Below, piece by piece: positions 9,429 to 17,190 of a stretch of 64,000 bases of DNA. Position 1 is the stretch's first letter. Every line of letters starts with the position of its first letter. The position numbers and the translations under genes were made by a program. The notes beneath the pieces were generated by a model. The model was not told the origin of the DNA, did no database searches, and saw nothing but the letters and a program-made list of their open reading frames with translations. The stretch is from DATJMJ01 sp035503915 (lineage in GTDB: Bacteria > Actinomycetota > Acidimicrobiia > Acidimicrobiales > Palsa-688), in the NCBI GenBank assembly GCA_035503915.1, contig DATJSU010000022.1, positions 186,001 to 250,000 of the forward strand, written 5' to 3'.

Positions 9429-10721
9429 ATGACCGGGCGCTACTGGCTGGAGACTCTGGGGTGCCCTAAGAACAAGGTCGACTCGGACAAATTGGCCGGC
9501 CTCTTGCAATCTGAAGGTCTCAGCCCTGCCCGCGACCCGGGCAAAGCCGACCTGGTCGTGGTCAATACCTGCGCATTTATCGAGCAGGCGCGCCAGGAAT
9601 CCATCGACACGGTCCTAGAGCTCGCCGGCGCCCGCAAAGAGGGCGCGAAGTTGGTCGTCACGGGGTGCTTGGCAGAGCGATATGGCCAGGAGCTCGCCGA
9701 CGCTATGCCAGAAGTGGACCAGGTGGCCGGCTTCGGGACGCCGTTTTTGCCAGTTCCCTGGGGTGCGAGCGCGCCCGTGCGCTTGTTGCGAGCGCCCGTC
9801 GTGCCGTCGTTTGACCTCCTCAACCTCCCGCGGCCGCCTGCACGAGCTCCCTGGGCGTACCTGAAGGTCGCCGAAGGATGTGACAGGCGTTGCGGTTTCT
9901 GCGCGATCCCTTCCTTCCGCGGGCCGCAGCGCTCGCGCCGCCGAGAAGACATCCTTGCCGAAGTAGAGTCCCTCGGCGACGTCCAAGAAGTTGTCCTTGT
10001 CGCACAGGACCTGGTTTCTTGGGGGAGGGACGCCGCCGCGGGGAGCCCGCGGGGACGGCTTGTGGAACTAATGGGGGAAGTCGAAGAGCGCGTGGAGCGC
10101 GTGCGGCTTCTCTACCTTTACCCGTCGGGGCTGAGCGATGAGCTCATCGATGCGATAGGCGAGAGCGGCTGCCCTTATTTCGACCTATCTTTGCAGCACG
10201 TTTCCCGTGCCTTGTTGAGGCGGATGCGTCGTTTTGGGGACGGTGAGCGTTTCTTGGAGCGGGTGGCAGAGATCCGCCGGCGCTTCCCGGGGGCGGCGCT
10301 GCGGTCGTCTTTTATCGTGGGCTACCCGGGGGAAGAGGAGGAGGACCACGACATGCTCCTCGCGTTCCTCCAGGAGGCGAGCTTGGACTGGGCGGGCTTC
10401 TTTGCTTTCTCTAACGAGGAGGGGACCCATGCCGCGGGCTTGGAGGGCCATGTACCGTCATCGCTAGTGGCAGAACGCCTCCGGGAGTGCACGGAGCTAC
10501 AGGACTCCATTACGGCGACGCGGCGCAACGCGCTCGTAGGCGCTCGGTTCCGGGTGCTCGTGGATGCGCCCGGGGAAGCCCGCAGCCACCTCGAGGCTCC
10601 CGAGATCGACGGGGCGGTCCGCGTGCCGGCGAAGTTGCCTGCCGGCACGTGGCATGAGGTGGAAATTACCGGCGCTATTGGGCCCGACCTCGTCGCCCGT
10701 CCGGTACTGGGAGCGTCGTGA
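9429..10721 (+). CDS. rimO: Ribosomal protein S12 methylthiotransferase
   Basis: RimO is a radical-SAM enzyme that adds a methylthio group to an aspartate of ribosomal protein S12. With the ATG at 9429 the protein has 430 residues. The N-terminal UPF0004 domain holds the auxiliary cluster cysteines Cys12 (ETLGCPKNKVDSD), Cys48 and Cys80. The radical-SAM CxxxCxxC is Cys151, Cys155 and Cys158 (EGCDRRCGFC), and a TRAM-like end follows. LGCPKNKVDSD separates RimO from MiaB, which is a different gene at 18.1 kb. The frame is open further upstream to 9225 inside thrB, but that extension has no family similarity. The stop overlaps the pgsA GTG as GTGA. Confidence 0.95.
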   Translation: MTGRYWLETLGCPKNKVDSDKLAGLLQSEGLSPARDPGKADLVVVNTCAFIEQARQESIDTVLELAGARKEGAKLVVTGCLAERYGQELADAMPEVDQVAGFGTPFLPVPWGASAPVRLLRAPVVPSFDLLNLPRPPARAPWAYLKVAEGCDRRCGFCAIPSFRGPQRSRRREDILAEVESLGDVQEVVLVAQDLVSWGRDAAAGSPRGRLVELMGEVEERVERVRLLYLYPSGLSDELIDAIGESGCPYFDLSLQHVSRALLRRMRRFGDGERFLERVAEIRRRFPGAALRSSFIVGYPGEEEEDHDMLLAFLQEASLDWAGFFAFSNEEGTHAAGLEGHVPSSLVAERLRECTELQDSITATRRNALVGARFRVLVDAPGEARSHLEAPEIDGAVRVPAKLPAGTWHEVEITGAIGPDLVARPVLGAS

Positions 10722-11299
10722 GCCAGCCGCGCTCCCAGGTGCTCACTACGGGCGGGATAAGGACGGCGGCCAACGGCGTCACGGTTGCTCGTCTTCTGGC
10801 CACTCCTCTGCTCGTCCTCATCGTCCTGCGGGCAACCCCGTCTTGGGCGGCATTGCTTTTTTGGGCGGCCCTCGCCCTCAGCGACGCGGTCGATGGCTGG
10901 CTGGCACGCCGGCACGGCCCGAGCACCTCGGGCGCTTTCTTGGACCCCTTGGCGGACAAGTTCATGGTGCTCGGCGCCCTCGTCGCGATGGCGGCGCTCG
11001 GGAAGTTCACCTGGGTGCCCGTTGCCCTCTTGGCGGGCAGAGAGGTCCTCATCACGGGCTACCGGGTGGCGGTCGCAAAACACGGGGTGAGCGTCCCTGC
11101 CCGTTGGGTGGGCAAGGCCAAAACTCTCGTCGAGTTCGTAACGGTCGGCCTCGTGCTGCTACCTGTCACTTGGCCCACCCGCCTCACACTTTCTCAGGTC
11201 GCCATCTGGCTGGCAGTAGTGCTCGCTTGGGCGAGCGCTGCTCAGTACCTGCTCGACTCGAGGGCTGCTGGCCGCCGACCCGTGGCAACCCGCGCCTGA
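10718..11299 (+). CDS. pgsA: CDP-diacylglycerol--glycerol-3-phosphate 3-phosphatidyltransferase
   Basis: A 193-residue integral membrane CDP-alcohol phosphatidyltransferase, most likely making phosphatidylglycerophosphate. The family motif DG-x2-AR-x8-G-x3-D-x3-D is complete (SDAVDGWLARRHGPSTSGAF followed by LDPLAD, about residues 55-80). Several hydrophobic helices flank it, and the CDP-binding ARLLATP segment precedes it. The GTG start overlaps the rimO TGA, so translation is probably coupled. A second member of this family lies at 47.9 kb. The pgsA assignment rests on the conserved actinobacterial position next to cinA and near recA; the polar head group cannot be proved from sequence. Confidence 0.88.
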   Translation: MSQPRSQVLTTGGIRTAANGVTVARLLATPLLVLIVLRATPSWAALLFWAALALSDAVDGWLARRHGPSTSGAFLDPLADKFMVLGALVAMAALGKFTWVPVALLAGREVLITGYRVAVAKHGVSVPARWVGKAKTLVEFVTVGLVLLPVTWPTRLTLSQVAIWLAVVLAWASAAQYLLDSRAAGRRPVATRA

Positions 11300-11304
11300 G
11301 CCAC

Positions 11305-12582
11305 GTGGACTGCGAAGTTCTCGCTATAGGCACCGAGCTCTTGCTTGGCGATGTCGTCGACACGAACTCTTCGTGGATAGGCCAGCGCCTCGCTGAGGCT
11401 GGGATCGCGTGCTATTTCCAGGGCAAAGTTGGTGACAACCACGCCAGGATCGTGGCCGCGCTGCGCTCGGCGCTCTTACGCAGCGATGCGGTCATCTGTT
11501 CGGGCGGGCTCGGGCCGACCCAGGACGACATCACGCGAGAAGCCATAGCAGAGGTGATGGGCGTCAGCCTCGTGCGCGACCCGGCGATCGAGGCCTGGTT
11601 GGCCGAGAGGTTCCGGGGCCGCGAAGTGCCGGCTTCCAATTTCAAGCAGGCTGACGTCCCCGAGGGCGCCACACCCCTGCTCGGGGCCCTCGGGACCGCG
11701 CCCGGGCTGATCTGCCCCCTCGAGGACAGGGTGATCTATGCGGTGGCAGGCGTACCGGCCGAAATGCGCGACCTTGTGGCCAACGTCATCGTGCCGGATC
11801 TCCTGCGAAGGTCGCGCGAGAGGTCCGGTGAAATAGCGACTGTTCAGAGCAGGTTCCTCCGCGTGTGGGGCGTGCCGGAGTCCAAAGTTGCCGAGATCGT
11901 CGCTCCCCGGCTCGTGGCGCTCGAGGGGACGGGGACCACGATCGCTTTTCTCGCCAACGTCACCGAGGGTGTGCGAGTGCGCGTGACGACTCGGGCCGTA
12001 GGGGCCAGCCCTGAAGAGGCTGAGGCGGCGGCAGAGCTTGCGCTCAGGAATGAGGAAGCGGAGCTGCGGGCTCTGCTCGGTGAGTCGGTTGGGGGAGTAG
12101 ACGACGAGAGCCTCGAGGTAGTCGTCGGGCAGTCCCTGGTCGCTCGGGGGCTCAAGCTCGCCGTAGCGGAGTCGCTCACGGGTGGGTTGGTGGCGTCTCG
12201 CTTGAGCTCTGTCCCGGGAGCGAGCGAGTGGTTCATCGGGGGCGTGGTCAGCTACAGCGACGAGGTCAAACGGGGCTTGCTCGGGGTCGGCCCTGGGCCC
12301 GTCGTAAGCGAGCTGGCGGCAAAGGAGATGGCCTTGGGGGCGGCAAGGGCCCTGAAGGCTGACATCGGGTTGTCGCTTACCGGCGTGGCCGGCCCCACGA
12401 TGCAAGAAGAGCAACCAATCGGGACCGTGTGGGTCGCGTTGACGGGCGCTCAAGGAGCCAGTGCAACTCGTCTCACGCTTTCGGGCACTCGTGACCTAAT
12501 TCGCCAACGCGCGACAACTTATGCCCTTGACTTGCTCCGACGGTCGCTCGTTGCGCAATTTGCACCCGCGCATAAAACGTAA
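11305..12582 (+). CDS. cinA: CinA family protein (N-terminal MoeA/Mog-like, C-terminal NMN deamidase-like domain)
   Basis: A two-domain CinA protein of 425 residues. The N-terminal half is a molybdopterin-binding-like domain (CEVLAIGTELLLGD, then CSGGLGPTQDDIT). The C-terminal half is the PncC-like domain (AVAESLTGGLVASRLSSVPG, later SLTGVAGP), known in other bacteria for nicotinamide mononucleotide deamidation in NAD recycling. GTG at 11305 is chosen because it lies 5 bases after the pgsA stop and directly before the conserved start; the frame runs further upstream without similarity. In several bacteria cinA is linked to recA, and recA lies 1.5 kb downstream here on the other strand. Confidence 0.94.
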   Translation: MDCEVLAIGTELLLGDVVDTNSSWIGQRLAEAGIACYFQGKVGDNHARIVAALRSALLRSDAVICSGGLGPTQDDITREAIAEVMGVSLVRDPAIEAWLAERFRGREVPASNFKQADVPEGATPLLGALGTAPGLICPLEDRVIYAVAGVPAEMRDLVANVIVPDLLRRSRERSGEIATVQSRFLRVWGVPESKVAEIVAPRLVALEGTGTTIAFLANVTEGVRVRVTTRAVGASPEEAEAAAELALRNEEAELRALLGESVGGVDDESLEVVVGQSLVARGLKLAVAESLTGGLVASRLSSVPGASEWFIGGVVSYSDEVKRGLLGVGPGPVVSELAAKEMALGAARALKADIGLSLTGVAGPTMQEEQPIGTVWVALTGAQGASATRLTLSGTRDLIRQRATTYALDLLRRSLVAQFAPAHKT

Positions 12583-12636
12583 GCAAGTTGATCGCAACCT
12601 CGCGCCCCAGCGCCGCTTTTGGAACCGCTGAACCGG

Positions 12637-13014
12637 TTAACCAAACCAGTGCAGAGAGAGAGCCTCCATGACGTGCTCGCGAAGAGCGGCCCGGCGCCGC
12701 TGGAGCTTGTCGCGCTCGACGCGCAGGCGCTCGCTCGCGTCAGACGCTTGCGAGGAGAGCGGCATGTCGAGGACCGCCTCGGCTTGCCCCGGCGTGTAGC
12801 GGAAGGGCTCGTGCTGCAAGGCGAGCAAAGCCACCGAACGGTCCTGTGAGAACTGGATGATCTTGTTGACTTCGTTCACCCGGCCGAGCGCGTCCAAGAG
12901 CCCGGTGACAATGTGCAGGCGCGCTTGGATCTGCGTGAGCTCACCGGAGACCGCCGGTGAAGTCAGGTCCAACACGGTAGTCATGGGCTCATCTACCAGA
13001 CCAAACGCTGCCAT
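12637..13014 (-). CDS. Small protein resembling the GyrA/ParC coiled-coil (tower) segment
   Basis: A 125-residue protein whose whole core matches the coiled-coil segment of type II topoisomerase A subunits. RLHIVTGLLDALGRVNEVNK corresponds to the GyrA block beginning RAHILEGL, followed by IIQFSQDRSVALLAL, then TPGQAEAVLDMPL (GyrA TEQQAQAILDMRL) and ERLRVERDKLQRR (GyrA GLERDKLEAEY). The catalytic-tyrosine winged helix, the tower base and the C-terminal beta-pinwheel are all absent. The start at 13014 is supported by GGAGG five bases upstream of the ATG. It converges on cinA and diverges from a racemase gene. It could be a regulator of gyrase, a structural mimic or a remnant; the clean frame and good ribosome site argue against decay. 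Confidence 0.75.
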   Translation of the reverse strand: MAAFGLVDEPMTTVLDLTSPAVSGELTQIQARLHIVTGLLDALGRVNEVNKIIQFSQDRSVALLALQHEPFRYTPGQAEAVLDMPLSSQASDASERLRVERDKLQRRRAALREHVMEALSLHWFG

Positions 13015-13272
13015 GGCACCCTCCGAGCAGCCTATGGGCTTGGCGAACCAAGCATCTACCTAACATCCTGCGAAACGAATGCTTCAAGTATCGCGCGCAA
13101 AGGACACGAACGCCAAGTAATTTGTGAAGTTTTTCGGGATCTTGCGCAAACATCTACGCCGCATTAGCAACAGTTGCCAAATGTGAGCGCCCTACAAATT
13201 GCACGCAGAGCGGTGCAACGCAAAAACGACGGAGGGAGGGCCGGGTAGCCCCAGCCGGCGCGCAATGACAAG

Positions 13273-14067
13273 ATGTCGGGGATGAGCGGGGAGCCCGACG
13301 GGCCCGAGGAGGCAGTGCAACCAGTCGCTCCCGGCCCGCCTGTTCAGCGGGTCATCGGGCTGCTTGGCGGGATGAGCTGGCAGTCCACCGCGGAGTATTA
13401 CCGCCTGGCCAACGAGCTTGTGGCCAAGCGCCTCGGGGGCTTGCACTCGGCACGGATATTGCTCGCGTCCGTTGACTTCGCCGAAGTTGAGCGTCTGCAG
13501 GTGGCAGGGAACTGGGACGGGGCTGGTGAGCTCTTGGCTAGCACTGCCAGGTCCCTGGAGGCGGGAGGGGCTGAGCTGCTCCTCATTTGCACCAACACCA
13601 TGCACAAGGTCGCAGGCCAAGTAGAAGCCGCGGTGTCGGTCCCGCTCGTCCATCTCGTCGACACCGCTGCTGCCGGCGTGAAGGCCGCCGGGGTGAAGAC
13701 GGTCGGGCTGCTTGGGACCGCCTTCACGATGGAACAGGACTTCTACCGCGGCCGTCTCGCCGGTCATGGCCTCCAGGTCCTGGTGCCCGAGCGGGACGAC
13801 CGCGCGGAGGTTCATCGCATAATTTATGAAGAGCTCTGCTTGGGGCGCGTCGAGGAGAGCTCGCGCCGTAGGTACCAAGAAGTGATAGCCCGCCTGGTCG
13901 CTGCGGGGGCTGAAGGGATCATTTTGGGCTGCACCGAGATCGAGCTCTTGGTGGGCGCAGACGACAGCCCGGTGCCGCTGTTCCCAACGACTCGGCTGCA
14001 TGTCGAAGCTGCGGTGGAGGAGTCGTTGCGTCCTGTGCTAAGCGCCGGGGGGCCAGTGCTCGAGTAA
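13273..14067 (+). CDS. Aspartate/glutamate racemase family protein
   Basis: A 264-residue PLP-independent Asp/Glu racemase. The N-terminal GLLGGMSWQSTAEYY is the YgeA/aspartate-racemase signature. The two catalytic cysteines are Cys106 (LLICTNTMHK) and Cys220 (IILGCTEIELL). The pairing CTNTMH/GCTEIEL favours the aspartate (RacD/YgeA-like, broad-specificity amino acid) group over MurI glutamate racemase. About 25 Pro/Glu-rich residues precede the core. It converges on recA with an 8-base gap. It could supply a D-amino acid for the envelope, but the substrate is not fixed by sequence. Confidence 0.9.
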   Translation: MSGMSGEPDGPEEAVQPVAPGPPVQRVIGLLGGMSWQSTAEYYRLANELVAKRLGGLHSARILLASVDFAEVERLQVAGNWDGAGELLASTARSLEAGGAELLLICTNTMHKVAGQVEAAVSVPLVHLVDTAAAGVKAAGVKTVGLLGTAFTMEQDFYRGRLAGHGLQVLVPERDDRAEVHRIIYEELCLGRVEESSRRRYQEVIARLVAAGAEGIILGCTEIELLVGADDSPVPLFPTTRLHVEAAVEESLRPVLSAGGPVLE

Positions 14068-14075
14068 CCCCGCGG

Positions 14076-16208
14076 TCAGTCCTCGAGCAGGACCGTGTCG
14101 TCGCTATCTTCGGCAGCGAGGGGCGCTCCTCCCACGCCAACCTTTTGGCGCACCTTCTCAGAGATCTCGATCATCATCTCGAGGTTCTCGCTAAAGAAGG
14201 TCTTGGCGTTTTCGCGGCCCTGGCCGATCTGCTCGCCTTCGTAGGTGTACCAAGCCCCGGACTTGCGTACGATGCCGAGCTCTGTCGCGACATCAAGGAG
14301 AGAGCCTTCGCGGCTGATCCCCTTGTTGTACATGATGTCGAACTCGCATTGCCTGAAGGGTGCCGCGCACTTGTTCTTGACGACCTTCACCCGCGTGCGG
14401 TTGCCGATCACTTCGGCACCGTCCTTGATCGTCTCCACCCGGCGGATGTCGAGGCGGATGGAGGAATAGAACTTGAGCGCCCGCCCGCCGGGGGTTACCT
14501 CAGGGCTGTTGTGCACCATGACATGGTCAACGAAGTAGTTGTGCGTACCTTCGACCTCAATGTCGAAGCGGAGCATGCTCCTAGTGCGAGGCTTTTGTTT
14601 AATGTCCACAATGGGCATCGGCGAGAGCATGAAGCGTGGGGGAGCGAACACAGGTTCGACCGCAAACTTGCCCTGGTACCGCTGCTGCAGTTTGTGCTCC
14701 ATGGACGGATGGACGAAGGGAGCTATGAGCGCCTGGAACTTTGCCGCTTCGTCCTTTGGGAAGACGAGGACGGCCTTCTTTGCCGTTCCGGCAAGGCGGA
14801 GATGAGGGCGGACCCGCCAAGTGTCGGCGAGATAACGGGCGAGGCGGTCGCGGCTCGTTGGCTCAATGGCTTCGACGCATATTTCGATCCGCCCGCTTCC
14901 CTGAGCCGTGCAGGCCTGGAGGTTTTTCGAGCGATTGGAGTAATGCCCATCGTCCATATACCAAATAGCCAACGAAAGCGGTGTTAAGGCCTTCAGGAAG
15001 TCCTCGCTGAGCACCTTCTTACCTGCGACCTTACCTGCGACGTAGACGGCTTCCCGCAGTTCTCCCAGCTCAGGCAGGGGCGGTAGGTCGTAGAAGACGG
15101 CACCTTTGGAATTGGTCGTTCGACACGGGAGCAGGTTGGCGAAGAGCGAGGCTTTCCAGTCGGCGTACACTTCCTGCTTTGCTCCATGTCCGAACCTAAA
15201 CCGCGCACTGAGGGCGGCCCGGGTGCCTGACAAAGCTCCTTCTCCCATGAGACCTCCGAGGAGCACTTGCCATTGAAAGTCGGAGAGACGGTGCTCCACC
15301 GATTCAAGGACTCGGTCACCGATCCTGAGCTCTGATGCCTCTCTCCATCCTCCCGGAGCCCTGATCTGGTGGTTAGGGGTGCAACCGAACTGGGCCCTGC
15401 CATTGCCCCCCGGTCGCGCCACCGTGAACTGGAGGAACTTGTTGGTTGTGCCGTTGTTGAACCAATTGACGACGCGCCTTGGGACAACCATGTCCCGCTC
15501 GTGGTCATACGACAGCACTTCGACTGGGAGATGCTGGTTGACGATCTTACCTATCTTCTCCTGAGTCCCATCTGCAAGAGTGATTCGCGTCCCGTAGGAG
15601 AAGCAGCCGAACATGACGCCTATCTTCTCCCGCAACTGGTTGATGAATATTGCGATCGTCCGGGACTTGCTGAGAGTGGCCGTCAACTTGCGCAGAGCCT
15701 GGGACATGAGGCGGGCCTGGAGGCCCACGTGGGCGTCGCCCATCTCGCCTTCGATCTCGGCTCGTGGGGTGAGGGCCGCCACCGAGTCGATAACTATGAC
15801 ATCGAGCGCGCCCGAGCGGATGAGCATGTCAGCTATCTCGAGCGCTTGCTCGCCCGTGTCTGGCTGAGAGATGAGGAGGTCGTCGACGTTGACCCCGATG
15901 GCTCTTGCGTACACGGGGTCCATCGCGTGCTCAGCGTCGATATAGGCGCAAATGCCTCCGTTGCGCTGAGCCTCGGCGACAACGTGCATGGCCAGGGTGC
16001 TCTTCCCTGACGATTCGGGCCCGAAGAGCTCGACTATGCGGCCGCGGGGGAGGCCGCCGATCCCGAGCGCCAGGTCGAGGGACAAAGCGCCGGTCGAGAT
16101 GGACTCGACCTGCATATGGGCGTTTTCGCCCATGCGCATGATGGCGCCCTTGCCAAAGTGCTTCTCGATCTGGCCGAGGGCCATTTCTAGTGCTTTGTCA
16201 CGTTCCAC
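14076..16208 (-). CDS. recA: Recombinase RecA, interrupted by an intein
   Basis: The 710-residue precursor comprises N-extein residues 1-201, a 366-residue intein (202-567) and a 143-residue C-extein. Splicing would give a 344-residue RecA, the normal size. RecA pairs homologous DNA and stimulates LexA self-cleavage. The N-extein has Walker A GPESSGKST (63-71), the VIVIDSVAAL Walker B region and loop L1 EGEMGDAHVG. The C-extein starts at SPEVTPGGRALKFYSS. The start is GTG at 16208 (VERDKALEMALGQIEKHFG); no other in-frame start lies closer. A LexA box lies about 165 bases upstream. RecX, often next to recA, is absent; DUF1707 and thpR genes lie upstream on the same strand. Confidence 0.98.
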   Translation of the reverse strand: MERDKALEMALGQIEKHFGKGAIMRMGENAHMQVESISTGALSLDLALGIGGLPRGRIVELFGPESSGKSTLAMHVVAEAQRNGGICAYIDAEHAMDPVYARAIGVNVDDLLISQPDTGEQALEIADMLIRSGALDVIVIDSVAALTPRAEIEGEMGDAHVGLQARLMSQALRKLTATLSKSRTIAIFINQLREKIGVMFGCFSYGTRITLADGTQEKIGKIVNQHLPVEVLSYDHERDMVVPRRVVNWFNNGTTNKFLQFTVARPGGNGRAQFGCTPNHQIRAPGGWREASELRIGDRVLESVEHRLSDFQWQVLLGGLMGEGALSGTRAALSARFRFGHGAKQEVYADWKASLFANLLPCRTTNSKGAVFYDLPPLPELGELREAVYVAGKVAGKKVLSEDFLKALTPLSLAIWYMDDGHYSNRSKNLQACTAQGSGRIEICVEAIEPTSRDRLARYLADTWRVRPHLRLAGTAKKAVLVFPKDEAAKFQALIAPFVHPSMEHKLQQRYQGKFAVEPVFAPPRFMLSPMPIVDIKQKPRTRSMLRFDIEVEGTHNYFVDHVMVHNSPEVTPGGRALKFYSSIRLDIRRVETIKDGAEVIGNRTRVKVVKNKCAAPFRQCEFDIMYNKGISREGSLLDVATELGIVRKSGAWYTYEGEQIGQGRENAKTFFSENLEMMIEISEKVRQKVGVGGAPLAAEDSDDTVLLED
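14508..15605 (-). mobile_element. RecA intein with LAGLIDADG homing endonuclease
   Basis: The intein spans 366 residues and is inserted between Gly201 (KIGVMFG) and Ser (SPEVTPGG) of RecA, in the loop L2 region. All splicing residues look intact: Cys1 (CFSYGTRITL), block B TPNH (76-79), the C-terminal block with THNYFV and the final His-Asn, and Ser as the +1 nucleophile. Two dodecapeptide motifs mark a homing endonuclease: LLGGLMGEG (115-123) and LSLAIWYMDDG (210-220), each keeping an acidic residue. The position looks like the site used by the M. leprae RecA intein rather than the M. tuberculosis one (which follows a VVKNK segment, here uninterrupted), but this is from memory. Confidence 0.93.
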
Positions 16209-16373
16209 TGTGGGGGCCGTCCTCTCGCTTTTTCGTGTTCAGGTTGCTGAGTGAAGAACCCTACGAAGAGGGTGTGACCGTTACCCCGCTCGCCAGGCGG
16301 CTCGATAGGCCGGAGGCTGGTAGCGGTAACGGTGTAATTTCAACCCTGTAACTTGGACGCCAACTCTACTACC

Positions 16374-16385
16374 AAACACATGTTC
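16374..16385 (-). promoter_or_regulatory. LexA (SOS) box upstream of recA
   Basis: On the minus strand the sequence reads GAACATGTGTTT, a near-perfect match to the actinobacterial LexA operator pattern GAAC-N4-GTTY. It lies about 165 bases upstream of the recA GTG. The only other box of this type that I found is beside lexA at 28899-28910, so both core SOS genes carry one. The recA promoter must lie close by; I cannot assign -35/-10 elements with confidence. Confidence 0.8.
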
Positions 16386-16407
16386 GGTGGTGGACCGGGT
16401 CGCGGGC

Positions 16408-16439
16408 GGGCCCCGGAGGTCGCGGGGGCCCCGGAGGTC
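16408..16439. repeat. 14-base direct repeat upstream of recA
   Basis: Two copies of GGGCCCCGGAGGTC at 16408-16421 and 16426-16439, separated by 4 bases. They lie between the LexA box and the end of the DUF1707 gene. No function is evident. Confidence 0.7.
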
Positions 16440-16527
16440 TCGTGAGCCTCGGGCTCTGGCTTGACCACCCCACCCGTGGTTCAGTGGACGCGAACCATCG
16501 GCGCGGCCTCATGAACCACCCGACTTC

Positions 16528-17091
16528 TCAGTACGGGTAGGTCGCGGGCCCTTGCCGATGCCGGCTTGCCAGCCCGTCCCGACAGCTCGAGCACCACACG
16601 AGCGGCCGCACAACCAAGAGGAAAAACAGCGGGATAGCCAACCAGAAGAACGGGTGCCCAAGCAATATCGAGATGACAAGGACGAGCACCAGCCATGCGA
16701 GGAGGGGCCCGCGCCATACCCGGCGAGCTCCCCAAGTTGACCGCCGCGGCCCTCTGGACCAAGCGTGCTTCCCGGCCCATGCTGGTCCCCACCCCGGGCC
16801 CCCGGCCCATGCTGGTCCCCACCCCGGGCCCCCGGCTCCCGCAGCCACCCCTAGGGCTGGCTCGGCCTCCGGTGGTAAGTCGGCGACCAGCTCGTCGAGC
16901 TGGGCGTAGGTCTTGGCTTCGATGCAGTGGCCGTAGCGCTCGGCGAACTCGTCGGTGTCTATCCGCCCTTCAGTGTGCTGGCGACGCAAGATGTCCGCGA
17001 CTGCGTCCCGGTCCTGGTTGGAAGCTCGCAGGTTGCGGTCCTTCGGCAGTTGCCTCGAGTACTGTTTCGTGGCGTTCGTGCGGTCGCTCAT
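16528..17091 (-). CDS. DUF1707 domain-containing membrane protein
   Basis: A 187-residue protein with the actinobacterial DUF1707 (SHOCT-like) domain at its N-terminus: RASNQDRDAVADILRRQHTE at about 22-41, continuing GRIDTDEFAERY. The middle is a Gly/Pro/Trp-rich stretch that contains two exact copies of a 10-residue unit (GPGWGPAWAG). The C-terminus has two membrane helices (WLVLVLVISILLG and FWLAIPLFFLLVV). The start at 17091 has a ribosome site AGGAGCGAAG just before the ATG. DUF1707 proteins are usually small envelope proteins of unknown role. It may be cotranscribed with thpR upstream. Confidence 0.85.
   Translation of the reverse strand: MSDRTNATKQYSRQLPKDRNLRASNQDRDAVADILRRQHTEGRIDTDEFAERYGHCIEAKTYAQLDELVADLPPEAEPALGVAAGAGGPGWGPAWAGGPGWGPAWAGKHAWSRGPRRSTWGARRVWRGPLLAWLVLVLVISILLGHPFFWLAIPLFFLLVVRPLVWCSSCRDGLASRHRQGPATYPY
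16771..16830. repeat. Perfect 30-base tandem duplication inside the DUF1707 gene
   Basis: Bases 16771-16800 are repeated exactly at 16801-16830. The unit is in frame and encodes GPGWGPAWAG twice. A perfect nucleotide copy implies a recent duplication by slippage or unequal exchange, and copy number may vary between strains. Confidence 0.9.
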
Positions 17092-17190
17092 CTTCGCTCC
17101 TGCTCCTTACCGTCAGCCGTCGTGCTCCTCACTGTCCGCTCCCCAAGGCTATCGCCGCCCTGGTAGTTGCAGCGAAGACGACGGCGCTTC

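Larger units (their letters stand above)
16209..16527. other. Intergenic region upstream of recA
   Basis: These 319 bases separate recA from the DUF1707 gene on the same strand. They hold the recA LexA box (16374-16385) and a GC-rich direct repeat of 14 bases, GGGCCCCGGAGGTC, at 16408-16421 and 16426-16439. No coding frame with family similarity was recognised. Confidence 0.7.

Noticed and set aside
14145..14987. Plus-strand frames opposite the recA intein and C-extein
   Set aside because: They arise only because the intein and extein codons read openly on the other strand; no independent similarity.
14076..16208. recA as a broken or frameshifted gene
   Set aside because: The extra sequence is an in-frame intein with all splicing residues; both exteins are complete.
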